Notes under the pieces: model-generated
Seen by the model: the letters and a program-made list of their open reading frames with translations, nothing else
What the model was told of the DNA's origin: nothing
Database searches by the model: none
Position numbers and translations under genes: made by a program
Assembly: GCA_018340805.1 (NCBI GenBank)
Contig: JACMZG010000008.1
Location: forward strand, 73,314,496 to 73,378,495
DNA from: Microvelia longipes
Lineage: Eukaryota; Arthropoda; Insecta; Hemiptera; Veliidae
DNA length: 64,000 nt
Direction of reading: 5' to 3'
In this document: in pieces, positions 46,085-57,626 of the stretch
How positions within the stretch are numbered: position 1 is the stretch's first letter
Layout: each line of letters opens with the position of its first letter

Positions 46085-46800
46085 AAGTTATTATTTCATC
46101 AATTTATTTCTAATTAACTATATAAGTATTTATTTCTATTTAATTATTTATTTACATTCGTAAGTATTTATTTTTAATGAAATAATCAAATATTCAGTTC
46201 CATTAAAACAACCCATTATTTATTTATAATTGAGTAATCATCTATTTATTTCTAATAAAGTAATTAATTATTTTTTTCTAGTTAAGTGACCATCTATTTC
46301 TTTCTAATTATTATCGGGTTTTCGCACATTGTTTTCTTTTACGTTAAATTCTAATGGTTACTATAATATTTTATTGTTTATTTAATTATAATTATACTCG
46401 AAGGTGTTTAAGTTACTATTTCGATGTTTTAAAATTCAACCTATATTGTTACATATCTAAATGATAAAAAAATTATATAAAACAGTCAACAAATTTAGAC
46501 TCATAACCAGCGGTTTTGTATCAGAAAAATTATGCCTATGAGATTCCTTTATTCCTAGTTAACTATATAAGTATTTATTTCTATTTAATTATTTTTTTAC
46601 ATTCGTATTTATTTTTAATGAAATAATCAAATATTTATTTTTATTAAAACAATCCATTATTTATTTATAATTGAGTAATCATCTATTTATTTCTAATAAA
46701 GTAATTAATTATTTATTTCTAATTAGGTAACCATCTATTTCTTTCTATTTAAGTAATTATCAAATTATTTCTAATTAGATGTTCACATATTTGTTTCCAA
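46085..46800. repeat. 445-bp tandem duplication
   Basis: 46100-46310 matches 46546-46756 (anchor TAACTATATAAGTATTTATT at 46115 and 46560, an offset of 445 bp; also TTATAATTGAGTAATCATC in both). Between the two copies is 46318-46545, the sequence that is also found at 42424-42650. Confidence 0.85.
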
Positions 46801-47166
46801 TGAAGTAATCAAATTTTTAGTACTACCATTCAATATATTAGTACTGATTCAATTCGCGTTACTGATTATAATGACATTATTATATGCTGAGTCATTATGA
46901 ACCCACTTAGTGTACCAGGGCCTATTATAGAAAACACCTATTCTCTCTTTTTATCCTCAATTTTACCCCCTTTTAATTAAACCTCAATTAATTAATTAGT
47001 TAACTAATAAAACTTAAAAATGTTTCTTATACTATCAAAAACCGTCCCCATTAATATAAAAATCAGTTAAAATCCAAAATAGCTTGTTGAATGTCATGTT
47101 AGTAGTAAAACATTGTAGTATCATTGTTTTACCAATGCTAATCATACTCGTTGCGTGGAGCTATGG

Positions 47167-47325
47167 TACGACACAAGGCTAAAATCAATTGACAGCGTGG
47201 GAAAATAAACGAGGGAGCCAATGAGGTAAGTCCTGGATGTGAAAACACATTCTCAATTCAAATCAGGCCAACCTTGGTTCCCCAACTATTTCCACACTGT
47301 CAACAGATTTTAGCCGTGTGTCGTA
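47167..47325. mobile_element. 159-bp MITE
   Basis: Terminal inverted repeats of about 37 bp: left TACGACACAAGGCTAAAATC then TTGACAGCGTGGGAAA, right TTTCCACACTGTCAACAG then ATTTTAGCCGTGTGTCGTA. The inside has GAGGGAGCCAATGAGGTAAG. A second copy is at 59707-59846 and a truncated end at 4214-4250. Confidence 0.88.
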
Positions 47326-47480
47326 TTATAATAATGTCTAATTAAGCTCCACAATAAAGAAATAAATGTCTATGCTTGTTGACAATAAAAAAAAACAAAT
47401 TCCACTTGAATATTAAGATCATTCTCCTTAATTCTTATTTTTTACTTTAAATTACGCTTTTTGTTTTTAGTCCTACAGCC

Positions 47481-47525
<45 letters not shown>

Positions 47526-47534
47526 TATATATTA

Positions 47535-47584
<50 letters not shown>

Positions 47585-48340
47585 CACTTACACACAAACA
47601 CACACACACACACACATATAGTAATGGTCTATATTTTTGTAATAATAGAGCTAATTTAAAAAATCCTCCCCACTCCCATCTTCACATCCGTAATCCGAAC
47701 AACTCTTAAAATTTTCTTCAACTTTTTGGGGTTTACAATTTTGATTTTGAAATTATTTGTAGTATGAAACACATTTTTTATTATTCCACATATGGCTATT
47801 TTTTCTGACCCCTGTTGAATAGAAGGGGGTATATTTAATAAGTCCAGCCGGGGATGAGATTCCAAAAACTGGGGAGGGCACCCTGGTTGCTCTGGGGGGG
47901 GGGGTGCCTTTCCCTGGAAAAACGCATTATTAATATATTTAAAAAAAATTATCAGTTATTCAGATATAAATATATTTTTAAAACAATTCTAATTACTTTT
48001 GGACTTAATGACTTATTACTCTTTTCATAAATAACAGAAGTAATAAAAAAGTGTTAAGTGCCGTTAGGGCTTGTTGATCCAGGTACTCGGGTAATTAAAG
48101 TACAGTGCCGGGCTAGAAGGCGTCAACTATAAAATAGTTCACGCTTAACGCCTTCTAGGCGTGAACTATAAAATAAACTCTTTATTTATTATACACTAAA
48201 ACTCGAGTTTTGTTTATAACTTAATTAGAAATAAATTAATTAACCCAAAAAGGTTTAAATTCTTATTTCAAAATAAATAAATAATAAATAATTAATCCTT
48301 TATTTTACATAATATACATTTCTGTAAATTGTAAAAAGTT
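47326..48340. repeat. (TA)n(CA)n tract 47484-47616, then unique sequence with nested hairpins
   Basis: The microsatellite is (TA)n to about 47583 and (CA)n to about 47616. At 48113-48166 CTAGAAGGCGT pairs with ACGCCTTCTAG, while GTTCACGC (48137-48144) pairs with GCGTGAAC (48159-48166); the two stems share sequence and exclude each other. Confidence 0.7.
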
Positions 48341-48344
48341 AAAA

Positions 48345-49660
48345 CAAAAAAATTATTTGTTACAATTAAAATGTATGGATTGAAATTCTTCCACACTGTA
48401 CAAGGGATTTTTTAAAAGATTAATTTTTACTAATTTGTCAAATCTTTTCTCTTCAAGGGCTCTTATATTTTCAGGTAATAAGTTATACAGCTTTAGCCCT
48501 GCTTGAATTGAATTATATTTAGCTGTTCTTGTCAGTCTGTATTTGTTAAGTACTATATGATTTGTCTGCCTTGTATAGTGAGAATGAATGTTCTCTACTT
48601 TAGTTAGACTTGATCTAATACTATGAATGTAATTTAAAAGCTGATAGCAATATAAAGAATAAAAAATAAGAATTTCATGAGTCTGAAACAAATTGTTTAC
48701 AAGATGTTTTGTTGGGTAGATTTGAGATAACCCGTAGTGCTTTCTTTTGTAGAATGAATAGTCTACTCGCATGGGGAGAAGCTCCCCAAATCATTGTGCC
48801 GTAAGATATTAAACTAAAAAAATGAGCAAAATAAACTATTTTAAGAGAATTTTGGGAGACGGAGCTTGAAACTTTCTTGAGCATATAAATGCTTGTACTT
48901 AATCTTTTAGCTAAATTGTCAATATGAGGTTCCCATGATAATTTGTTGTCAATATAGATGCCTAAAAATTTAAAAGAGTTTACCTGTTATCCATAAAATT
49001 AAATCTAATATTTACGGTTTTATTATTATTAAGTTTTACCTTATTGGCTTTACACCAGTCATTTAATATTAAGTGCTATTGACTGTAGCTCAAGCAAGTC
49101 GGATTGAGTTTTGAATCAATCCGCTAAAAAAATTAGCCCATAATCATCAGCGAAAAGAAAAGCTCCAGCTACTAATAAACGCATGACGTAGGGAAAGTCG
49201 TTAATATATATATGAAATAATATAGGACCTAATATAGATCCTTGTCTAACACCATGTATTATGCTTTGTAAGGTTGAACAGGAGCCACCTATGTCTATGA
49301 ATTGTTGCCACCCTTGTAAATATGATATCAAGAAATTTATTAATGTCTCGTCTAATCCGTAGTAAGCTACTTTCACTCTTAATATCTCAATCTGCACTCC
49401 ATCGAATGCTTTGGAAAAGTAAAAAAAATAAGCTGAAACTACTTGTTGAAGATCATAATTTTCCATACATATGTTTATAAACCTAGTGACAGCTTGCGTA
49501 GTGCTCCTTCCCTTTCTATAGCCGTACTGATGTTCGTAAAGAAGTTGATTTGTTTCAAAATACTCTACAATTCTGGTTTTAACACATATCTCTATAACTT
49601 TTGCTAGACATGGGATGAGAGATACAGGACGGTAATTACACTCAATTTTCATTAACTTAA
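48345..49660 (-). pseudogene. 5'-truncated jockey-like LINE, best-preserved RT
   Basis: Minus-strand RT runs from NYRPVSLIPCLAKVIE (motif 1) through YGYRKGRSTTQAV, motif A FSKAFDGVQIEIL, motif B GVRQGSILGPILFHIYINDF, to catalytic FADD at about 49140. After frameshifts and stops it continues through DWCKANKVKLNNNKT and FKFLGIYIDNKLSWEPHID-like sequence (48900-49100) and then ISYGTMIWGASP and KKALRVISNLPNKTSCK (48675-48884), and the tail (48353-48660) with HSHYTRQTNH and KLYNLLPENIR. The last frame stops at 48353-48355, followed by AATAAAGG. Endonuclease and ORF1 are missing. Fewer breaks than in the other LINEs suggest a younger insertion. Jockey/CR1-group placement is by motif style. Confidence 0.92.
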
Positions 49661-49700
49661 TTCAAACCTTTCACTTCAAATGATTTGTAATATCGTCTGT

Positions 49701-49768
49701 GATCAGGGTGTGTAATAGTTAGCACGCACGCCTGCCACCTAGACAGTGCGGGTTCGATCCTGGTCGGA
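49701..49768 (+). repeat. tRNA-derived SINE head abutting the LINE
   Basis: A box TAGTTAGCACG (49716-49726) and B box GGTTCGATCCT (49751-49761) are spaced as in a tRNA. GATCAGG (49701-49707) can pair with CCTGGTC (49759-49765) as an acceptor-like stem. The T-arm stem is poor, so this is a SINE or tRNA pseudogene rather than a tRNA gene. Confidence 0.65.
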
Positions 49769-49972
49769 TATTATTGCCTAAAACATACTTAGGTAAGTAT
49801 GACAAAGTTGTGTGTAGGGATATATAGAGCAGCAAGTTTGTACCCTTTAGCCGCGATACCAAATTGGGACGCAGAAGATTGCTTTTGGGTTGAGAAAATG
49901 ATTGGTGTCAATACATTTTATTTTTAAATTAAATTGTAAAAAATAAGTATGTGTAACAAAAAAATAAAAAAA

Positions 49973-50530
49973 AGCGCGGTGGTTCACATGGCGGGTGAAT
50001 TTCCTTGGGATGCGTTTTCCGTGCTTATATATTTTACTTAAGGTTCCGGTTTATGCATTATAACATAAACAGTTGCTCGATTATCAAGCACTACTGGTAA
50101 CTCATTTTTTCTGAATTTTTCAAAGGAAATGCGCATAATTATTTGGTTAGTTATAAAATACAGTGCATCAAAATGAAACAGTGTACACCATTGTTTGCAC
50201 TAATTAATAGTTCAGTTAGTTTTATCTTTGATGGCTTTAAAATACAGAAGAAAATGAGCAGTTGTGCTTGATAATAAGTGCTTGAGTAACTGCTCAAGTT
50301 ATAATGCATAAACCGGAACTTTCCAAAAGAAATTTTTAGTAGTCGCATCGGCTCCCACCCAGTTTTATTCGATTCAACAAACATTAAAAACGACACTCTA
50401 CTAGAGAATTATTTTTCATCTGACTTTGTTTACGGTATTTACCATGGTTTTTTTTTAACTTTTTGGACACTTAATGAAGTCATATCGACTTCAGATCGGT
50501 TTCATTTGATTCAGCGCCATCGAACGAAAA
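49973..50530 (-). mobile_element. Decayed second copy of foldback plus 145-bp unit
   Basis: 49973-50110 (GCGCGGTGGTTCACATGGCG, TTCCGGTTTATGCATTATAA, CAAGCACTACTGGTAACTCA) is mirrored in part by 50255-50325 (GTGCTTGATAATAAGTGCTT, TATAATGCATAAACCGGAA). 50380-50530 is a reverse 145-bp unit (CGACACTCTACTAGAGAA, ACTTCAGATCGGTTTCATTT). The neighbourhood order is the same as at 29165-31612 but inverted. Confidence 0.75.
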
Positions 50531-51285
50531 CTGCGTTAATACGTTTGATTCAGGCTGTCTAGGAATCAACTTCAAGGAAAGTCCAGAAGCATGTAAAGGA
50601 GAAGAAAAGGCCAAATACTGCTACACTTTCAGGCTCGCTGTGCTCGCTAATTAACGATTTGTCATCTGCTCCAACAAAATTATCAACTGTAGACCATTAT
50701 ATTGAATTTTACAAGAAAGAAATAATTTACTAATCTTGAAATATAGTACTCTGTGAGTGCCTGTTTAGTTAATTAATGTGGCTGTCGTTTAAATAAAAAA
50801 ACACTAAGCCCGCAAAACTTGTTCATTTATACAATATGAGTTCAATTTCGAACCAAGTATTATTCTAATTTCATAGAGCGTTCGTAAGTTACAGAAGCGT
50901 TCCGATTTTCTTGACACTCTCACCCTATCCGCTACTTTAAATTATTATTTCGACTTTTCACAAATTTAATTATTTTCATTGGTACGGCTTAATTTTTTAA
51001 TCGTACTTTTGACGCTATATAACTTGTGTGCGAGAGATATAGATTGAGTCAAATATTCATGTTTTATAAAACTTGGTAGTATAAAATAAATATATTACAA
51101 TTTTTCGTACTTGTTTTATAAGCAAAAGTAAAAAAAATGACAAGTTGAGAACGGGGTATCTCAAAACTTTTCCATTGGATTTGCTATGCTCATCCTCAGG
51201 TAGTATCCCCAACAAAACCATAGTCGTACTTGAAAAATTGTATGTATGCAAGAGATTTTTGTATCCTAGACGTTTCTATGGTACA
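50531..51285. repeat. Unique sequence with dispersed GAACGGGGTATCTC fragment
   Basis: 51145-51200 (GGGGTATCTCAAAACTTTTC, TTGCTATGCTCATCCTCAGG) belongs to the GAGCGAAGCGAG family. No gene recognised elsewhere. Confidence 0.5.
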
Positions 51286-51289
51286 CGAT

Positions 51290-51690
51290 AATTTTCGAAC
51301 GCTTTCTTGGATAAAAATGAAACTTTTTAAAAAATTCACTTTGTTAATGTCCTGAAGCCTATTGTTTATGAAATATGTGAGACGTCATTAACCCACAAAA
51401 ATGACCCCACAAACATTAAGTTTTAACTCTCTACCATAAACACTCTGGAAGCTATGATGATATCAGACAAACACACACAAACACTCACACACAACATTAT
51501 GAAAATCACTCGGGAAAAGGATAATTCATTTATACAAATAAGAAAAAGAAAAAAAATTGGCTACTGGGTACCTCGGAACGTTTCCTCATCACATCAAATT
51601 CGCTACGCTCATCATCTCTGCTTTGGACTCGCTATTTATACTGCAGCATGTCTTCGGACTCGCTTCGCTCGTCCTCTAATAATAAATGCA
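51290..51690 (-). repeat. Dispersed repeat pair in reverse orientation
   Basis: 51290-51510 is the reverse of 10480-10690 (GACGTCATTAACCCACAAAA, AACTCTCTACCATAAACACT). 51560-51690 is a good copy of the other family (GGTACCTCGGAACGTTTCCT, TTCGGACTCGCTTCGCTCG). The frame at 51454-51747 spans both and is not a gene. Confidence 0.7.
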
Positions 51691-52175
51691 TCCGTTTCAC
51701 TCTCAGCGGTCATCCATACAGCACTGACCACGCTAAATGCCGCTTAACTTTACTTTATAAGTTATAAGGATTTATTATAAGTATTATATTATCAGTATTG
51801 TCTTATAAATATTATATCATTAGTTTTATAAGGATATATTATAGTAAGCCATATTAAAACGAAACTTATTGTACTTATTTACTACAGAAAGGTATATACT
51901 AGTAGGTTTAAAATATTAATTATTACTTCCCACTAATATTAAAATATTAATTTAATGTCAATGGATTTTACGAAAAAGGCCAGAGAACTCGAGTAAATAC
52001 TCTTTCGTCTCATACCACAATAAACACCCGTTAAATATTACCATAAAACAATAACCGTTGAAGCAATTGGAGATGAATTGTATTATAATATATCTATTGC
52101 GGCATTAGCATGGCCAGGCCATAATTAGTTTCCTGTCTATAATTTTACGAGAAACCTGGCTACATAAAGCTATAT
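51691..52175. other. No recognised gene
   Basis: AT-rich sequence, nothing recognised. Confidence 0.4.
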
Positions 52176-52179
52176 GCTA

Positions 52180-52440
52180 TTCACCATTCGACATTTCCCC
52201 TCTCTGCTTTGTTATGACCAACTCAATTCAGCGCCGAACTCAAACCACTAGAACTCATCCTGCCTCAATTCCGAAGAATAACAAGGTAAAAATGTACCCA
52301 AGATGAGTGGATTTTAAATGAAAAGGCAAAATGAGTCTGTGCTTTGTCAAATATTATTAAGCCAAATTCCAAAGGAAAAAAATCCAGATGTAGGATAGCA
52401 TATTCGTTGATATTCTTCCTGATGTATCTAGTCCAATTAT
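52180..52440. mobile_element. Decayed MITE, relative of 26267-26716
   Basis: Pieces in order: CACCATTCGACATTTCCCCT, TCTGCTTTGTTATGACCAAC TCA, CAATTCCGAAGAATAAC (the loop in the full copy), and on the right CCAGATGTAGGATAGCAT and CCAATTATATTA. Too worn for exact ends. Confidence 0.55.
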
Positions 52441-52604
52441 ATTAAGTAATATCTGAATGTGTCAAAGTCGTTAGTGTGTAGTACGGTGGTGTTTTAAGCT
52501 CATTAAATTTTTATCTGTCGTAAAAGTACCTTCCAAAAGTATAGACGTAAAGATCCTATAAGCGACAACTCTTTCAGATATTTATCCAAATAAGATCTCA
52601 TAGA

Positions 52605-53065
52605 TGGTTTCTATTGGCTGCTGCCACTAATAGCGAGCTTATGGTAGCTGTAACTAGTATCGGGGTAATGGCATCCGCCGCAAGTTTTGGCTAAATACAC
52701 TTTTACTAGTATCAGACTAATGGCAGCTGTAACTAGTAGCAGGGTAATGGCATCTGCCACTAGTTTGGGCTAAATAAACATTTACTAGTTGCAGTCTAAG
52801 GGCAGCTGTAACTAGTAGCAGGGTAATGGCATCTGACACTAGTTTTAGCAGAATGAATTTTTACTAGTGGCAGGCTAGTTGCAGCTGCCACTATTAGCAG
52901 TCTATTGGCAGCTGTAACTAGTAGCAGGGTACTGGCATCTGCCACTAGTTTGGGCGAAATAAGCATTCTCTAGTAGCAGGTTAATTGCATCTACCACTTG
53001 GGCTAATGGCAGATGGCAGTAGTAGCGTTCTAATGGTAGCTGGTACTGGCAGCAAAATACAAACA
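52605..53065. repeat. About 85-bp tandem repeat with CAGCTG, 5 copies
   Basis: GGCAGCTGTAACTAGTAGCA, GGGTAATGGCATCTGCCACT, AGTTTGGGCTAAATAA make up the unit, recurring near 52644, 52723, 52802, 52910 and, weaker, 53030. Copies differ by small indels. Confidence 0.88.
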
Positions 53066-53630
53066 TCTGTCACTAATCATTTACTTTGAACATGCTAAAT
53101 GTATAACTACAAGCATTCTTAGAACACAATTACTAAGAAAAAGAAATAAAAATATAAATAAAGAATGATAAATATATTTTTAACAATTAACATTTTTTTA
53201 TTAAAAGGAACGATGAACAGCACAATTTAAAAAATTCCTAACTAACTATTGCTAATTGTACTACGCTTACAAAGAAACTCCCGAGGGAGAAAACTGTGAC
53301 AGCACTAAGGAGTAATAAAATATTAAAAAAAAAACTTTTACACAAAGAATAAAAAATCTCTCACGGTTCTGTTAAAGGATATTTTTATTATGGTTGGGTT
53401 TCTGTCGTTACGACAAATAGACTTAAAAGTTTTTACTACTTAACGCTACTGGATATGAAATTATTGCTTCTGTACGTAATGTATAGTTAAAGGGATAGCT
53501 TTAATATTTCTTTTACTTTCTCCTGCAAATAGGAGAGGAAGCATTGAAATTTTAAATTTCAATGCTTTGAAAATTAAATTTAAAGAAATTGCACTTCCTT
53601 TTGTCAACGTTTTTGCACTTGATAATCTCA
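53066..53630. other. No recognised gene; small palindrome at 53548-53575
   Basis: AAGCATTGAAATTT and AAATTTCAATGCTT form a perfect 14-bp inverted pair with no spacer. Nothing else recognised. Confidence 0.55.
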
Positions 53631-53634
53631 AACA

Positions 53635-53932
<298 letters not shown>

Positions 53933-55370
53933 TCCAAGATTTGTTTGTCATCTATAGAGGTACATTAATGACTCAATAACAAAATTAAAATATTTTTATC
54001 GCAACTAGACAACTAGACATTAAAGTTGATTTCTGTGCCATGTTGTTTCAATTCTATAGTATAAACACTGCAGGAGTTATGCGTAACGCAGACATTATGG
54101 CACACTACTCAGAATGACATAAAAACACCGCAAACGGATACTTCTGATAAACTCTTTGTTTCGCATATTTAAGGATAACACTATTTGCTATAACCACGAC
54201 CATACTTTAAGTTTTTGATGGCATATAAAGAGTAAAATTCTATTCATTATTTCCACATTAAATTAAGATTTATTAACGTCTCAACTAATGATTAAGATTT
54301 TAAAGATCTTGAAAACTCCAAGTGGATATTTTCTGAAGTTACCCTTAATAAATAAACATTCAAGTATAAATTATTAAACTTAAAGATAATCCTTTTATGG
54401 GCGTTAAAGCGCAGTCGAATGATTTCAAATAAATCGAGATTAAGACTTGGCTGAAACGTGACGGTCTTCGTACTTATTTATCTTTGAGTTCATCAAGCTC
54501 CAATTTACTATAATCTGATTATTTTATTGTAAATGCAGTTGTGAGTTCATTTGGAAAACTGGTTGAGAATAGCAAATTAAGGTCCAATCCAATTACTGCC
54601 AATCACTCCATAACGTGTCCATCTTTCGTCTTTTCATAACGCAGTCTCTTTAATTTTGAAACTTTATCTAACTTAAGAAAAATACTTAAGACCACACGCG
54701 CTTTACTGTATTTATTGATTTATTTTTCAAAAAAAAAACATCTTCAAATCCGCCATCTTCAGTCTGAGACGTTTTTTTTCCGACTGATGTCGTTTGGTTT
54801 GAAATCTAGATGTAATTAATCCTTCAAATGTCTCTTTTTTTCAGGACCTCCCTCAAAGGATTTAAATTTTATAAGATTACATTATTAAATATTAAATCTC
54901 CTTTTCTGTACACTTTGCTTCACTTTTTTTTCTTTCGATTTTATTCTTAACAAAGAACATGAAGAACAAAACGAACCGATGTCGCTTTAATTTCTTTATT
55001 TCTTTTTAACGTTTTATAAATGCCGACTTTGTTGTTGTTAATCCAACTCAGGAAGATTTTTTTCTTCTTTTTCTTATGATTGTTGCGACCAATTAATACT
55101 AAGTATAATATTAATAAGAATATGTCTTACTTTTTTCGAAATAAAGAAAAGCACCTTAACGTCTTGTTAAGGGAACAACAGACAAAGGCTTAGACGTCTT
55201 GATAGGTTTGAATTTCTATACTTAGTTTTGTTTAATTTTTTTTAGTTGTAAATTTATTTTGTTCTAATAAAGACACGGGGTATTTATTCCATATTTGGAA
55301 AACATGATTACAGTTTAAAAAATTCACATGTAATCTGAAAGCAGGTTGTGTAAAATAAAGTCAATGAAAC
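53933..55370. other. AT-rich, no recognised gene
   Basis: 54000-54130 has worn pieces of the composite repeat (TTGATTTCTGTGCCATGTTG). No gene recognised. Confidence 0.4.
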
Positions 55371-55374
55371 TTAA

Positions 55375-55570
55375 AAAGGGTGCAGGGTACTTAGATACAT
55401 ATCCTCTCAACTTTGGACTTACTTCGCACGTTCTAAGAATATTTTGAGTAACCAAAGCTTAAGCTAGTGATAGTTCGGTCTTCTATGATCGACATTAGAA
55501 TATAATACTGATCTAAAGTAAGTTTAATATTTTATGTTTTGGACGCGCTTCGCTCGTGTTCAGAATGTTA
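55375..55570. repeat. Dispersed GAGCGAAGCGAG family fragments
   Basis: GGGTGCAGGGTACTTAGATA, CTTTGGACTTACTTCGCACG and GGACGCGCTTCGCTCGTGTT CAGAATG follow the family order in degraded form. Confidence 0.6.
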
Positions 55571-55920
55571 GGATTAAAGCTAAGAAAACACTACTTCAAT
55601 CTCGATACATAAAAAGGATCTTAAATAAATAAGATGACGCACTTAGTCCATTTGCCATACAAAAAAGTGACCCCGTCGATAACCAAAAAATAGAGAATTC
55701 AACACGAAACACACGTCTAAAACCAACTGCACATGCTTGGTACATACTGCGCATGCTTACAATTCTTATAACAGGACAGGTCTTACATTTTAGAGGCAAA
55801 CTTACCTCTCAATGGTTTCCTATTGTTTATTGCTTGAGAAGGCTATAAACACGCTTAAATTATCACTCAAAAAGTGGCTAAATATAGTCCAAAATATAAA
55901 ATTAATCTAGCACAAATGAC

Positions 55921-56200
55921 TTAACAAGCACCAAATGTAACAATCACACGAAGCACTGAAGAAAGTTGAGAAGCAAACTCGACAACCTTGCTACATAACC
56001 TACGCTTGGCGCCTTTTTCATTATAAACATGGGAAGGTATGTTTGCTCCTATTTCTCTATCTTCTACAACTTCCATGAGGTCAAAAAAGTTCTTTAATAT
56101 AGGATGACACATTTTATTCAAGATCGAACTCCCTTCACCAGTCCTCAGAATATTTTGCTTTAGAAATGATTTATTCATTCGCTATCGCTCGTCAATAACA
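55921..56200 (-). pseudogene. Unknown conserved ORF fragment, best copy
   Basis: Minus-strand frame of 85 codons (56178 to 55921) ending VTFGAC. I do not recognise a domain. Its importance is that two other loci preserve the same protein sequence in part: EREIEVNLPSNGYSKKGAK at about 27925-27985 (plus) against DREIGANIPSHVYNEKGAK here, and DREMGANVSHGYSK at 29686-29845 (minus). Similarity extends upstream of the first ATG (LRDFVIDER), so the true ORF was longer. It is charged and has no signal peptide or membrane segment. Probably part of a transposable-element protein; both other copies are broken. Confidence 0.5.
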
Positions 56201-56329
56201 AAGTCTCGCAGCAATGATATGCTACTTTACCGCCAAGTATATTATTCTTTTATTTTCATATAAAATTAAGTGTTACCAATAGACACTTAGATATTATTAT
56301 TTCAATTTTGTTTAAGATTAAAATATCGG

Positions 56330-56430
56330 GTACGGGGTACCTCGGAACTTTTCCTTATCACATCGGATTTGTTACGCTCATTCTCCAAACTTAAGCGTAT
56401 ACTCGCTTCGCTCGTCCTCAGAATATACAA
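56330..56430. repeat. Dispersed GAGCGAAGCGAG family copy
   Basis: GGGTACGGGGTACCTCGGAA, CTTTTCCTTATCACATCGGA, then ACTCGCTTCGCTCGTCCTC. One of the best-kept copies. Confidence 0.75.
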
Positions 56431-56544
56431 TTCGCCAAATTTATACTGCAGCATGACCAAATCTCAATCCGATCTCATTATTATTGATGATTTATTCAAT
56501 AATGATTGAAACATTAATGAGAGGTAATGACGCCTTAAAATATT

Positions 56545-56770
56545 ATTTTTCAACTACTGCAGTAGTTGGAATAGAATAAATAGGCAGATGGAAGTGCTGA
56601 ATAAATAGCACAACTACAGCAGTAGTTGGAATGTGCTGAATAAATAGCACAACTACAGCAGTACTTAGAATGTGCTGAATAAATAGCAAAACTACAGCAG
56701 TAGTTAGAATGTGCTGAATAAATAGCACAACTACAGCAGTACTTGGAATGTTCTAAATAAATAGCACTAC
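56545..56770. repeat. About 40-bp minisatellite, 5 copies
   Basis: ACTACAGCAGTAGTTGGAAT, GTGCTGAATAAATAGCACA form the unit. TGTGCT...AGCACA gives each unit a small stem. The AIYSAHS-repeat translation on the minus strand is an artefact. Confidence 0.92.
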
Positions 56771-56779
56771 TACACACAG

Positions 56780-57010
56780 CTGTAGACTGATTTTTGTATA
56801 ATGTTTTCATCTCTCTAGCGTAAATACACTGGGAGCTACGATGATAACAGACACGCACACACACACAAACACACATACAGAAAACTGTGAAAACCACTTA
56901 GTTGGCCTTATAAACACCTGAAACGTATAATTCCGATGACATCTTGGTTCCGGATTTTTTGCAAACACAATACTTTTCCTATATACCTACGGTATAAATG
57001 AGGCAAAGTA
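56780..57010 (-). repeat. Dispersed GTTTGCAAAA family copy, reverse
   Basis: Reverse of 10390-10620: CACTGGGAGCTACGATGATA, (CA)-rich run, GAAAACCACTTAGTTGGCCT, GGATTTTTTGCAAACACAAT, CCTACGGTATAAATGAGG. Confidence 0.75.
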
Positions 57011-57620
57011 TATATGCCTAAAGCCTGCACTCAACCACTGTCTCCAGAGGATAAGCAATGTAAAAATTCTATATCTAAATAAATTCTTAAAATGTTGCAT
57101 AAGACGGTAAGTAAATACAGTTTGAGTAATTTAGAAACTTTAAATTATGAGTTATTAATTCAAGAGGCAGTGTTAGTTAAAAACACATTAACAAGATTCC
57201 TCGAAAGATAAGCAATTTAAATGATCGGTAATGCCAAACCAATATTAACTATCTCTTACACATACAGTGATGAAGTGTCATAAATACTTATAAGGAAACT
57301 AAACGCCCAGATTGTCATCCTTCGTCTAAATTTTAGGTTCGTACTTCTGAAAAAAGAGCTTTAAAATTACGCAAGGATTTATAAATATTAAGCGTAACAG
57401 GACATTAAAATTAATTCGTAAGTTTAAAAGAAATAACTCTATATAATAAATGACTATGGTTTCACCCCATATTCAGAGCTTGTAGGCCTAAATTATGAAA
57501 CTAATTTATTAAATTAGCTTCCGTTTATTGGAAACCTCTTCAAAAACTTAACTATATGCCTAAATTAATTTAACTTTAAACTGACTATAACTTAAATTAG
57601 CATGGCTCCCGCCCTGCTGC
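57011..57620. other. No recognised gene
   Basis: AT-rich, nothing recognised. Confidence 0.4.
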
Positions 57621-57626
57621 TCATCC

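Noticed and set aside
49701..49768. Functional tRNA gene
   Set aside because: A and B boxes are good but the T-arm stem does not pair and no sound anticodon arm was found; called as a SINE head.
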